NCBI RefSeq assembly: GCF_003315035.1
Contig: NZ_QNRE01000009.1
Span: 1-64,000 of the forward strand
DNA length: 64,000 bases
Direction: 5' to 3'
From: Nocardia puris
GTDB taxonomy: Bacteria; Actinomycetota; Actinomycetes; Mycobacteriales; Mycobacteriaceae
This document shows, piece after piece, positions 36,563 to 45,284 of the stretch. Made by a program: the position numbers and the translations under genes. Below the pieces are notes generated by a model that ran no database searches, was not told the DNA's origin, and saw nothing but the letters and a program-made list of their open reading frames with translations. The stretch's first letter is position 1. Each line of letters opens with the position of its first letter.

Positions 36563-36889
36563 GCCCGCACCTCACGGCACGCCAACCGGCACCGGCATTG
36601 TGGGCCGGCGGCCGCGCCGATCTCGCCTGCGGGTCGAGCTCGCCGCCGCACATCCGCGTGTCACTCGAGCGAACTGGCACACCCCTGCGCGATCCTCGGC
36701 CGCTCACTGCTGGTACCCACCCGATTCCGAGCGGTGTCGAACGGTCCGTCCTTCCCGTGCGCTCAGCCGACACCCTGTCCCAGGCGCGCGGACCAGAATC
36801 GCCGAAAACCATATGGGCACAACGAACTTTGTCGGTTTCCTCGCAGGACGACCACTCCTCGCCCACCCGAGCCGGCACGCACCTCCTCC
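36563..36889. other. Intergenic region between fbpC-like and fbpB-like genes
   Basis: 327 bases with no supported gene. A small CCGGC/GCCGG inverted repeat near 36590 and a CCATATGG palindrome near 36810 are seen. The gap may hold a separate promoter for the ATPase gene. Confidence 0.45.
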
Positions 36890-38431
36890 TCATCGCCCAC
36901 GCACCGTCCCTTCGGCGACCCGCTGCAACACGATCGTCGGCAGCACCGCCACCACGACCAGCGCCACCGCGTACCAAGCCGCTTGGGTGTATTCGAGAAC
37001 TTCGGCGTGCTTCCACAATTCGAGGGCGAGAGTGTTCCCGCCGGGCGGTTGCAGGATGAGCGTCGCGGGGAGTTCCTTGGCGCAGCTGACGAAGACGAGC
37101 GCGGTGCCCGCGAGGATCCCCGGCGCGGACAGCGGCACCGTCACCCGCGCGAGCGCCCCCACCCCGGACGTGCCGAGCGATCGCGACACCTGCTCGAACC
37201 GGGGCGAGGCCGCCGCCACCGACGCGCGCACGGCGCCGATCGCGATCGGCAGGAACAGCACCACGTAGGCCAGCACCACCATCTGCCCGCGCCCGTACCA
37301 GGCGGGCGCGGCGTTGATCCCGAAGTACACCAGCGCCAACCCCACCGAGATCGCGGGCAGCGCGTACCCGGCGTAGGCGGCCAGTTCGATTCCGCGCGCC
37401 ACCGTGCCGCCCGACCGCGCCGCCATGATCCCCACCGGCAGCGCCAGCAGCAACGCGATCACCGCGCCGGACACCGAGAACGACAGCGTATTGCCCAGCG
37501 CGGCAAGCAATTCCGTAACATCCAATCGCCCGGTGGTGCGTCCGGCCAACCACGGCAGCAACCCGCCCAGTGGGAACACCACCGAAACCACCACCAGCAC
37601 AACGCATCCCGCCAACGCCATCGGCTTCCACGCCCCCAGCCGCACCACGGCGGGTGGACGCGGACCCGCCGACCCCACGCTCACCTTTCCCCGCGCCACC
37701 GACTCCACCACCGCGAACATCAGCGCGAGCCCGACCAGCACCAGACTGATCACCCCAGCGGCCGTCCGGTCGAAGCTCGCGTTATAGGCGTACTGGATTC
37801 CCTTGGTGAAGGTTTCGTAGCGCATCATCGCCACGGCACCGTAGTCGTGCAGCACGTAGAGCGCTCCAAGCAGCGCTCCCGCCAGCAGTGGCAACCGGAT
37901 CTGCGGCAACGTCGCGGTCAGGAACGCCCGCACCGGTCCCGCCCCCAACGACCGCGCCACCTCCTCCGGCGCGGCGTCGGTCCCCCGCAACGCCGCGTAC
38001 ACCGGCAGCAGCACCAGCGGCGTGTTGCTGCACGTCAACACCAGCCAGGCACCGCGGAACCCGGCCGACTCCGGAAAGTGCGCCACCCACGAGAACGCCG
38101 CCACGTACGACGGGATCGCCAACGGCATCACCACCAGCGGCAACAGGATTCGCTTCCCCGGCAGATCGGTCCGCGCCAGCAGGAACGCCGCGCCGGTCCC
38201 CAGCACCACCGACGCCACCGTCACCGCCGCCAGCAATGTCAGCGTATTGACCGCCAACTCCGCCGTGCGCGCCGAGAAGGCGTACCGCCACACCGGTTCC
38301 CACCCGCGGTCGGTAGCGCGCAACACCGTGTACACCAGCGGCAGCAGCGCGACCACCACCGCGGGCAGCGCGGCGAGCGGAACAACCGCGCGCCGCACCG
38401 TGTCTCGCAGCGCGGCGGGCCCGGCGGTCAT
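36890..38431 (-). CDS. fbpB: Ferric iron ABC transporter permease (FbpB-like)
   Basis: 513 residues with about 12 transmembrane helices in two homologous halves, as in fused FbpB permeases. Two EAA-like coupling loops are visible (EEVARSLGAGPVRAFLTATLP and EQVSRSLGTSGVGALARVTVP). ATG 38431 overlaps the stop of the binding-protein gene by four bases, so the two are translationally coupled. Confidence 0.9.
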   Translation of the reverse strand: MTAGPAALRDTVRRAVVPLAALPAVVVALLPLVYTVLRATDRGWEPVWRYAFSARTAELAVNTLTLLAAVTVASVVLGTGAAFLLARTDLPGKRILLPLVVMPLAIPSYVAAFSWVAHFPESAGFRGAWLVLTCSNTPLVLLPVYAALRGTDAAPEEVARSLGAGPVRAFLTATLPQIRLPLLAGALLGALYVLHDYGAVAMMRYETFTKGIQYAYNASFDRTAAGVISLVLVGLALMFAVVESVARGKVSVGSAGPRPPAVVRLGAWKPMALAGCVVLVVVSVVFPLGGLLPWLAGRTTGRLDVTELLAALGNTLSFSVSGAVIALLLALPVGIMAARSGGTVARGIELAAYAGYALPAISVGLALVYFGINAAPAWYGRGQMVVLAYVVLFLPIAIGAVRASVAAASPRFEQVSRSLGTSGVGALARVTVPLSAPGILAGTALVFVSCAKELPATLILQPPGGNTLALELWKHAEVLEYTQAAWYAVALVVVAVLPTIVLQRVAEGTVRGR

Positions 38432-39498
38432 TTCAGCAGACCGGTGTCTTTCAGCAGCTGCTCGGTGGCCGCCACCGATTCCAGCTGGTTGAGGTCGATG
38501 ACCGGCGGGCTCAGCTCCTCCAGCGTGGGCAGCGCGTGCTTGGAGGTCACGGCCGCGACCACCGGGTACTCCCCGGTCTCGTCGGCGAAATACTGCTGGG
38601 AGTCGGCGGCCAGCAGGAACCCGATCAGGTTCGCCGCGGCCTCCTTGTTGTCCGAGCAGGTGAGGATGCCCGCGGCGGCGATATTCACCAGCGCGCCCGG
38701 TTCGTCGCCGCCCCGGAAGTAGTGGATCCGCGCGTTCACGGAGTCGGCGCCCTCCGCATTCGTCTTCATGAACCAGTAGTAGTGGTTGATCAGGCCGAAC
38801 TTCACCTGCCCCTGGTCGACACCGGTCAGGACCGCGTTATTGCCGTCGAACTCCACCGGCTCGGTGGCGCGGAACTTCTCCAGCCACTCGCGTGCGCCGT
38901 CCTCGCCGCGCAGCACCCGCAGCGCCGTGACGAAGCTCTTCCACGAGGCGTTGGTGGGCGCGTAACCGATGGCGCCGCGCCATTTCTCGTCCACCAGCTC
39001 GTCGATGCCGGCGGGCAGTTCGGCTTCGGACACCTGGCGCGGATCGTAGGCGAGCACCCGCGACCGCAGCGTGACCGCCGCCCAGCGGTGGCCCGGATCG
39101 ACGTACTGCTCGGGGACCTGGCTCACCACGTCGTCGGGCAGTTCGGCGAGGTAGCCCTGCGCGGCGAGCGCGCCGAGCTCACCGGCGTCCTGGCCGAACC
39201 ACACGTCGGCCGGACTGCGCGGGCCTTCCTCGAGGATCTTCACCGGCTTCTGGTCGTAGAGCGCCTCGACCCGCACGCCCGGCCCGAGCACGCTCTCGTC
39301 CATTTGATCGATCAAGGGTTTGACGAGCTTCTCGGTGCGGCCGGAATAGAGGGTGAGGACGTTCGGGTCGCCGGTCGGGGCGCATTGCGCGGCGAGGTCG
39401 GTGGCGGTCGCGGTGCTGTCGTCGTCGCCGGTACAGGCGGTGAGGGCGAGTGCGGCGGCGGCGCCCAGAGCCGCCAGCCGCAGAGAAGTGCTGTTCAC
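38428..39498 (-). CDS. fbpA: Ferric iron-binding lipoprotein (FbpA-like)
   Basis: 356 residues from GTG 39498 (AAGGA about 8 bases upstream). Signal peptide with lipobox LALTAC (Cys near residue 22) anchors it outside the membrane. VLTLYSGRTEKLVKPLIDQM, DVWFGQDAGELGAL and the tyrosine pair HYYWF are typical of bacterial transferrins that coordinate Fe(III) with Tyr residues. It heads the fbp genes, and an imperfect IdeR-like box lies about 110 bases upstream. Confidence 0.9.
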   Translation of the reverse strand: MNSTSLRLAALGAAAALALTACTGDDDSTATATDLAAQCAPTGDPNVLTLYSGRTEKLVKPLIDQMDESVLGPGVRVEALYDQKPVKILEEGPRSPADVWFGQDAGELGALAAQGYLAELPDDVVSQVPEQYVDPGHRWAAVTLRSRVLAYDPRQVSEAELPAGIDELVDEKWRGAIGYAPTNASWKSFVTALRVLRGEDGAREWLEKFRATEPVEFDGNNAVLTGVDQGQVKFGLINHYYWFMKTNAEGADSVNARIHYFRGGDEPGALVNIAAAGILTCSDNKEAAANLIGFLLAADSQQYFADETGEYPVVAAVTSKHALPTLEELSPPVIDLNQLESVAATEQLLKDTGLLK

Positions 39499-39605
39499 GA
39501 GAGTGTCCTTCGTGGCGCGGCTCGGGGCGAGGCCGTGCTCGATCCCGCCCGGCCGGGAAGCGCCAGGCGGCTCGGACAATGCCCGCTCCACAGCGTGGAG
39601 GAAGT

Positions 39606-39624
39606 TGAGCCTGGCCTATCTTAG
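39606..39624. promoter_or_regulatory. Possible IdeR/DtxR iron box
   Basis: Read on the minus strand, CTAAGATAGGCCAGGCTCA matches the IdeR/DtxR 19-bp consensus at about 12 of 19 positions, including the central TAGGC. It lies upstream of the ferric iron transporter. The match is weak. Confidence 0.35.
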
Positions 39625-39676
39625 CCGACCCTGAGAAAAGTCTGAGAGGGAATGGTGCCCGAAGTTTGCCGGACAG

Positions 39677-40411
39677 TCATCGATTCGCCAGGCCGGTGGT
39701 CCGCGCCAGGTCGGCGAGCATCGCGTCGAACACCACGTCCGGATTCGACAGCGGCACCGGGAAATTGCCGAACACCTCGAGCGTCACGTGCCCGTAGAGC
39801 CGGACCCAGATCTGCATCATCAGATACGTCACGCCCAGGTCCAGCTTCTCCGCCGGGAACTTCTGCCCCGACTCCGACAGCGAGGCCAGCAGTTCGGTCT
39901 GGAAGCGCGTCAGGTCCTCGCGCAGATCGGCCGGGATCACGTCGGCGGGCGGGGTGACGATGTCGTAGGTGGCCAGCAGCCGGCCGGCCGCCGCGAGGAA
40001 GATCCGGCCGAACGGCTCGTCGAAGCGGCGCGTCATCGGGGCCGCGCCGGTGCCGGGCGAGGCGAACACCAGCGTGAACTCGGTGGTGTGCGCCAGCGCC
40101 CAGCGTCGGAAACCCTTGCAGATGGCGAAGAACTGCACCATGCCGTCGTCGGGCAGTTCCTCCATCTCGGCGGCCAGCCGCTCGGCGAGGTCGGCGCAGC
40201 AGTCCAGGCGCACCGCTTCCAGCAGATCGTCGCGCGAGTTGTAGTGCCGGTACAGCGCGGGCGCGGTGATGCCGAGGTCGCGGGCGATGGCCCGCAGCGT
40301 CACCGCCTCGTGTCCGCGTTCGGCGAGCAGGCGCCGCGCCACCCGGCGGATGTCGGCGTCGGTGACCACCGGCGCGCGCCCGCGCGGCCTCGGCTCGCTG
40401 CGCTCACTCAT
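39677..40411 (-). CDS. TetR family transcriptional regulator
   Basis: 244 residues from ATG 40411. The N-terminal helix-turn-helix (VTLRAIARDLGITAPALYRHYNSRDDLLEAV) is clear, followed by a TetR_C-type all-helical ligand domain. It begins 8 bases after the P450 stop on the same strand, so it is probably co-transcribed with that gene and may regulate it. It does not look like KstR itself. Confidence 0.88.
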   Translation of the reverse strand: MSERSEPRPRGRAPVVTDADIRRVARRLLAERGHEAVTLRAIARDLGITAPALYRHYNSRDDLLEAVRLDCCADLAERLAAEMEELPDDGMVQFFAICKGFRRWALAHTTEFTLVFASPGTGAAPMTRRFDEPFGRIFLAAAGRLLATYDIVTPPADVIPADLREDLTRFQTELLASLSESGQKFPAEKLDLGVTYLMMQIWVRLYGHVTLEVFGNFPVPLSNPDVVFDAMLADLARTTGLANR

Positions 40412-40419
40412 GCACCGAT

Positions 40420-41655
40420 TCAAGCGTATTCGACGTCCCAGCGCTTGATCCCGTTCAACCAGCCCGAGCGCAGCCGCACCGGCTCCGCGAGCTGCCGCAG
40501 GTTCGGCATCACGTCGGCGATGGCGTTGAACATCAGGTCGATCTCGAGCCGCGCCAGGTTCGCGCCCACGCAGTAGTGGGTGCCGGTGCCGCCGAACCCC
40601 ACGTGCGGATTCGGGTTGCGCAGCACATCGAAGGTGAACGGGTCCTCGAACGCGTCGGCGTCGAAATTGGCCGAGCTGTAGAACAATCCGACGCGCTGGC
40701 CGGCCTTGATCAGCTGCCCGCCCAGTTCGGTGTCGCAGGTCGCGGTGCGCTGGAACGCCGTCACCGGGGTCGCCCACCGCACGATCTCGTCGGGCGCGGT
40801 GCGCGGACGCTGTTCCTTGTAGAGCTCCCACTGGTCGGGATTGTCGACGAACGCCTTCATGCCGTGGGTGATCGAGTTGCGGGTGGTCTCGTTGCCCGCC
40901 ACCGCCAGCAGGATGACGAAGAACGCGAACTCATCCGACCCGAGGTGCTCGCCGTCCACGTCGGCGTTGACCAGCTGGGTGACGATATCGCCCGCCGGGC
41001 AGCCGCGGCGCTGCTCGGCCATGTTCCACGCGTACCCCATCACCTCGGCGGTGGCCACGTGGTGGTTGCCCTCGAACTCGGGGTCGTCGTAGGAGATCAT
41101 CTGGTTGGTCCAGTCGAACAGCTTCCTGCGGTCCTCCTGCGGGACGCCGAGCAGTTCGGCGATGGCCTGCAGCGGCAGCTCGCAGGCGACCTGTTCCACG
41201 AAGTCGCCGCGCCCCGATCTCTTCGCCTCGTGCACGATCCGCTCGGCGCGCTCGGTGAGCGCGGCGCGCAGACTCTCCACCGCACGCGGCGTGAAGCCCT
41301 TGGACACGATGCGGCGGGTCTTGGTGTGCTGCGGCGGGTCCTGATTGAGCATCAGCATGTCGCCGAGCATGTCGATCTGCTCGCGGGTGGTCTCCTCGTT
41401 GAACCGGATGATCGCGGTGTTCTCGTGCGAGGAGAACACCGTGGGATTCTTCGAGATCTCTTTGATGTCAGCGAGTTTCGACACCACCCAGTAGCCGCCG
41501 TCGTCGAAGCCGCTGGCGCGGCCGGACTGCGCGCACCACCACACGGGCGCCGTGCGGCGCAGCTCGGCGAACTCCTCGATGGGCAGCCGGGTGGCGAGCA
41601 CGTCGGGGTCGGTGAAGTCGAATCCCTCGGGAATCGCGGGCATGGTCGCGGTCAC
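40420..41655 (-). CDS. cyp125: Cytochrome P450, CYP125-like steroid hydroxylase
   Basis: 411 residues from GTG 41655 (AGGGAGA upstream; ATG 41643 is the alternative). I-helix AVAGNETTRNSITHG, ExxR as DEIVRW, and heme loop FGGTGTHYCVG with the Cys ligand. Long blocks match mycobacterial CYP125 as remembered (GFDFTDP, DFVEQVACELPLQAIAELLGV, PHVGFGGTG, RLRSGWLNGIKRW). CYP125 oxidises the cholesterol side chain at C26/27. A KstR-like site lies about 100 bases upstream. Which of several Nocardia paralogues this is cannot be told, and substrates other than cholesterol are possible. Confidence 0.87.
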   Translation of the reverse strand: MTATMPAIPEGFDFTDPDVLATRLPIEEFAELRRTAPVWWCAQSGRASGFDDGGYWVVSKLADIKEISKNPTVFSSHENTAIIRFNEETTREQIDMLGDMLMLNQDPPQHTKTRRIVSKGFTPRAVESLRAALTERAERIVHEAKRSGRGDFVEQVACELPLQAIAELLGVPQEDRRKLFDWTNQMISYDDPEFEGNHHVATAEVMGYAWNMAEQRRGCPAGDIVTQLVNADVDGEHLGSDEFAFFVILLAVAGNETTRNSITHGMKAFVDNPDQWELYKEQRPRTAPDEIVRWATPVTAFQRTATCDTELGGQLIKAGQRVGLFYSSANFDADAFEDPFTFDVLRNPNPHVGFGGTGTHYCVGANLARLEIDLMFNAIADVMPNLRQLAEPVRLRSGWLNGIKRWDVEYA

Positions 41656-41757
41656 GGATCTCTCCCTACCGGTCTGGGCTGCAGACCTCACAACGCTGTG
41701 CGGAACACTTCCTGACCCGATACAACCACGGATCGACGTTTCATGAACGCCGTTTAC

Positions 41758-41771
41758 TAAAACCCGTTAAG
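41758..41771. promoter_or_regulatory. Possible KstR-like site upstream of the P450
   Basis: TAAAACCCGTTAAG contains AACnnGTT with T at position 1, but the last base is G instead of A and the flanks are not palindromic. It sits between the P450 start and the stop of the next gene. Weak alone; supported by the four better sites in this window. Confidence 0.35.
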
Positions 41772-41774
41772 AAA

Positions 41775-42251
41775 TTACCCGCGCGCCGCCCGGCCGGTGC
41801 GCCACCGCACGTACCGGCCGAACAGTTCGGGCACCGGCCCGCTGTTCGGGACCGGCCGCACCCGGGTGTTCTGGAACGCCGCGACCTGCCAGTTCGCACC
41901 GATCCGGACCAGTACCCAGGTGTTGCGGGACTGTCGCGAGGCGGGCACGTCCCGCTGCCAGGCGAACACCACCGAGCCGAGTGCGTGCAGCACCGCCACG
42001 TCGTCGGCGAGGAATCGCACCGACTCGATCTCGACCACCATCCGGGTGCCGTGCAGCACCGTGGCGAACAGGTCGGCGTGCAGCGCGCGATTCGCCTCGC
42101 GGCCACGCAGCAGAGTGCCGTCGAATGCGACGTAATCACTGTCCTCGGTGAACTCCGCGGCGTAGGCCGCGGCGTCGTGCGCGTCCCACGCCCGCGCCGC
42201 GCGCGCCACCGTCTCGCGGATCAGCGCTTCGTCCTTCGCGCGCTCGGTCAT
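41775..42251 (-). CDS. SgcJ/EcaC family NTF2-fold protein
   Basis: 158 residues. The helix AARAWDAHDAAAYAAEFTEDSDYVAFDG and the strand pair VLHALGSVVF...NTWVLVRIGANWQVAAFQNTRV match the SgcJ/EcaC group of SnoaL-like NTF2-fold proteins. The molecular function is generally unknown. ATG 42251. It lies upstream of the P450 on the same strand with about 120 bases between. Confidence 0.85.
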   Translation of the reverse strand: MTERAKDEALIRETVARAARAWDAHDAAAYAAEFTEDSDYVAFDGTLLRGREANRALHADLFATVLHGTRMVVEIESVRFLADDVAVLHALGSVVFAWQRDVPASRQSRNTWVLVRIGANWQVAAFQNTRVRPVPNSGPVPELFGRYVRWRTGRAARG

Positions 42252-42355
42252 GTCCGCTCCTCTCGTCTCGCGATACCTCGATGGTCGCGCGCGACGACGG
42301 CGGACGAATCAGGGAATCACCCTGAGGAATCACCGATTTCGGGCTCGGGGTGGCC

Positions 42356-42649
42356 TCACATCCCGACGACGGCGTTCATGATGGTGCCGGCACTCGTGGC
42401 GACGACACCGCCGATCATGGCCCCCGCCACCATCTTCGGGGAATTCATGCCGCTGCCGCTCCACTTCTCCCACGCGAAACGCCCACCCGCGTAGATGATG
42501 CTGATGATGCCCGACAGCAGCGCGAACCACGTCGCGTACCGCACGAACTGTTCGATCTTGTCCGACAGCGGCGGCGCTTCGGGGGTCGGATTACCGACCT
42601 GGGCCACCGTGGAGATCGCATCACCGACCGACAGCAGAATGAGGCTCAT
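42356..42649 (-). CDS. Small two-helix membrane protein, copy A of an inverted pair
   Basis: 97 residues from ATG 42649. A short N-terminal stretch, then AQVGNPTPEAPPLSDKIEQF, helix 1 (about 33-55), a charged link RFAWEKWSGSGMNSPK and helix 2 (about 72-95, MVAGAMIGGVVATSAGTIM). Size and topology recall VirB2/TrbC-like pilin subunits and small membrane proteins of actinobacterial mobile elements, but I cannot assign a family. About 81% identical over 81 residues to copy B, which is head to head with it. No signal peptidase site is obvious. Confidence 0.78.
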   Translation of the reverse strand: MSLILLSVGDAISTVAQVGNPTPEAPPLSDKIEQFVRYATWFALLSGIISIIYAGGRFAWEKWSGSGMNSPKMVAGAMIGGVVATSAGTIMNAVVGM

Positions 42650-42826
42650 TGTGGTTCCTCGCCGACTCCCCGACCGGCACGACACCGGTACTCACGCACC
42701 ACCCATGATCCCGGTGCGCGGCGTCCTCCGCAAGCGCCGCCCGCCCGACACCGGCGGGAGGTGACCACGCGTGAGCGCCGGACCGGATATCATTCGTGCA
42801 GCGATTCCCCTTGTCCCGAACCCGGA

Positions 42827-43117
42827 ATGAGCAGCACAACGATGATTCTGGCCGTCGCATTCGACACCCTGGCGCAGATCGGCAATCCGACGCCCGAGGC
42901 TCCGCCGGTGTCCGACCGTATCCTGCAGCTCGTCCGCTACCTGACCTGGTTCGTTCTGCTGTCGGGTGTGTGCGGAATCATCTACGCGGGCGGCCGGTTC
43001 GCGTGGGAGAAGTGGACCGGCGGCGGCCTCGAGTCGCCGAAGATGGTGGCGGGCGCCATGATCGGCGGTGTGGTCGCCACCAGCGCGGGCACCATCATGA
43101 ACGCCGTCATCGGCTGA
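42827..43117 (+). CDS. Small two-helix membrane protein, copy B of an inverted pair
   Basis: 96 residues from ATG 42827. Same layout as copy A: AQIGNPTPEAPPVSDRILQL, helix 1, RFAWEKWTGGGLESPK, helix 2. Counted by eye, 66 of 81 aligned residues are identical to copy A; N-terminal residues 1-15 differ. The two genes are divergent with 177 bases between starts. The stop overlaps the stop of the TerD-VWA gene by 11 bases (convergent). No function is known to me. Confidence 0.78.
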   Translation: MSSTTMILAVAFDTLAQIGNPTPEAPPVSDRILQLVRYLTWFVLLSGVCGIIYAGGRFAWEKWTGGGLESPKMVAGAMIGGVVATSAGTIMNAVIG

Positions 43118-44489
43118 CGCCGGTCACCCCCGCGGCGGCGGCCGCGCGCAGCCACTGCGGGAACTCGCCGAGCAGGCGGGTGTAGAGCTGCGCGTCGTCG
43201 ACCACATCGATGTCGTCGAGGGCGAAGAATCCGGCGTTATCCACCACGCGGCCGTCCAGGTCATCGAGCTCGCGCAGCAGACCGTAGTTGGCCGCGCCGA
43301 GTCCGACGAACTGCCAGAACGCCGGCAGTCGTGACGCGTCGCGCAGCAGCGCCGAGATCTCGCGGCGCTGCGCGAAGCCGCCGTCGGTGAAGAACAGCAC
43401 CAGCGTGGGCGCGCCACCCGGGCGCAGCGACTCCAGCAGCGTGCGGATGATCGGCAGTTCGTCGTTGCGCCCGCCCAGCGGCGCGTAGTCGATGCCGCCG
43501 TGAACCCCGTTGAGGTGCAGGTAGGTTCGCGCCCACTGCTCGGCGCCCGCGACATCGATATCCGGCAGCTTGGCGAAACGGCGCGCGTACAGGTACGCCT
43601 CCAGCGTGCCGTCGTCGTCCAACTGCGTGGCCACCGGCACCATCCGCTCCACCACCCGGTGCACGACGCCCTTGCGGTACTGCTTGGCCATGCTGCCGGT
43701 CTTGTCGATCACCAGCACCACCCGCGCCCGCACACCCAGCGCGTCGCCGTCGATGAGGACCTTGGCGACCTCGCGCTTGCGCAGGTCGAGGACGGCGCGT
43801 TTCTCGAAGGAGAGTTCGGTTTCGCCGGGGACGGTGCGGACTTCTGGGAGGGGGCGGGAGGGGCCGGTGGAGGTGGTCGGCCCGACTTGTGCTGCGGGCG
43901 TTGCGGAGTCGGCGTGCCCAGCGGGCCATGCCTGAGAGGAAGGCGAGGCGGGTGAGGCGGTATCCGCCGACCGCACTTGCGGTTCCGCTGCGGACTCGTC
44001 GTCCACCACCACACCGTGATCGGTCACCAGCGCGGCGAACCCGCCCGCGTATCCCTGACCGACCGCCCGCACCTTCCACTGCGTGCCGCGTCGATACACC
44101 TCGAGCGCGATCACCACGGATTCGCTGTCCAGACCGCCGATCACGTACTCGTACAGCGGGTTTCCCGTCGCTTCGGCGAGCGTGACCACCGGCGCGCCGT
44201 ACCGGCCGAAGGTGTCGCCGTCACCGTCGAGGGTCAGCACCGCGCGCACCTGTGCGATGTCGGCGGGTAGCTGCCCGAACGAGATCGCAATGGCCGCAGG
44301 CGTTCCCGGCCGCAGCTCGACGCCCGGCGCTTCGGGTTGGTTGTAGAAGACGAAGTCCGCGTCCGAGCGCACCTTGCCGGATTCGGTCACCAGCAGAGCC
44401 GAGACGTCCACCTCGGTGTCGGCCCGCACCGAGACCACGACGCCGTCGGCCGCGATCGGCCCGTTCTGCCCTTTGACCAGGGCGACCAC
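43107..44489 (-). CDS. TerD domain fused to a von Willebrand factor A domain (TerF/TerY-like)
   Basis: About 460 residues from GTG 44489 (GGGAGG 8 bases upstream; GTG 44492 possible). TerD domain at residues 1-165 (VALVKGQNGPIAADGV, DADFVFYNQPEAPG, VYRRGTQWKVRAVGQGYAGG), a Pro/Ser/Thr linker, then VWA at about 250-445 with MIDAS-type VLVIDKTGSM and later FFTDGGFAQR. TerD and VWA proteins bind Ca2+ or Mg2+ and form membrane-linked complexes in tellurite-resistance-type stress systems. It converges on the small membrane protein gene at 43117, overlapping it by 11 bases. Confidence 0.9.
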   Translation of the reverse strand: MVALVKGQNGPIAADGVVVSVRADTEVDVSALLVTESGKVRSDADFVFYNQPEAPGVELRPGTPAAIAISFGQLPADIAQVRAVLTLDGDGDTFGRYGAPVVTLAEATGNPLYEYVIGGLDSESVVIALEVYRRGTQWKVRAVGQGYAGGFAALVTDHGVVVDDESAAEPQVRSADTASPASPSSQAWPAGHADSATPAAQVGPTTSTGPSRPLPEVRTVPGETELSFEKRAVLDLRKREVAKVLIDGDALGVRARVVLVIDKTGSMAKQYRKGVVHRVVERMVPVATQLDDDGTLEAYLYARRFAKLPDIDVAGAEQWARTYLHLNGVHGGIDYAPLGGRNDELPIIRTLLESLRPGGAPTLVLFFTDGGFAQRREISALLRDASRLPAFWQFVGLGAANYGLLRELDDLDGRVVDNAGFFALDDIDVVDDAQLYTRLLGEFPQWLRAAAAAGVTGVSR

Positions 44490-44652
44490 CACGTGCACCT
44501 CCCACCGTCCGCGTGTGCGGGCCCAGCGTACGTCAGCGTCCCTGAAGCACACGAGGGCTCGAGTTCGGCCGCAGCCGCTGTTCAGACCCCGTCGAATCGC
44601 GAACTCACGCCGACGGGGTTCGCGCGTCGCCGCCGAGCCGGCCCCCGCTCGC

Positions 44653-45120
44653 TCAGCCCGCCTCGTCCAGGGACGTCCGGTAGGCGGTCTGGATCTGCTC
44701 ACGCAGGTGCTTGTCGGTGAAGCGGATGGCCGGGCCGACGAACGCCTGGATGATCTTGTCGAGCGCGCGGCCCGCCAGACCGCCGGGCACCTTGTAGTCG
44801 GCCACCACGCGGATGCGGGTCGAGGTGGCGTCGATCGGCGCGAAACTCCACCGCATGGTGGCCTCGATGCCCTTGGTCGCGTAGAGGGTGATCAGCCTGT
44901 CGGCGACCCACTCGGTCACTTCGGCGTGCATGTTGAGGGTGGTCGGGCCCAGGTTGAGGGCGGTATCGAACTTCGCGCCCAGACCCCTGGTCTGCGTGCC
45001 GAGGGGCGTGAAGCGTTTGACGCCGAACATCCACTTCGGCACGTTCTGATAGTCGGCCACGTACTCGAAGGCGAAATCCACCGGCGCGTCACCGATGGCA
45101 CTGTGTTCCACGTGCCCCAT
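44653..45120 (-). CDS. SRPBCC (START-like) family protein
   Basis: 155 residues from ATG 45120 (AAGGGGAG upstream). The helix-grip fold is suggested by VEHSAIGDAPVDFAFEYVAD, VPKWMFGVKRFTPLG, the strand set MHAEVTEWVADRLITLYA and the long C-terminal helix DKHLREQIQTAYRTSL. Members bind hydrophobic ligands such as lipids or polyketides; the ligand here is unknown. Confidence 0.85.
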   Translation of the reverse strand: MGHVEHSAIGDAPVDFAFEYVADYQNVPKWMFGVKRFTPLGTQTRGLGAKFDTALNLGPTTLNMHAEVTEWVADRLITLYATKGIEATMRWSFAPIDATSTRIRVVADYKVPGGLAGRALDKIIQAFVGPAIRFTDKHLREQIQTAYRTSLDEAG

Positions 45121-45284
45121 TCCGCTCCCCTTCCACTCCACCCGCGAACAGGATCGTTCGCGAAATACGAGCGTAAGCGGTGCGGGCGGTGTATCGGAAC
45201 AGGCTCGGCGCACGCGTCTCCCGCCGAGTTCCCGGCGTTTGCCGACGTTTTGCCGGAAACCACTGGGCAGGTGCGGCTTTCGTC

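Noticed and set aside
34508..38722. Plus-strand open frame of 1404 codons
   Set aside because: It crosses the TerD-HNH gene, the fbpC-like and fbpB-like genes and the end of the fbpA-like gene in other frames. It has no recognisable motif.
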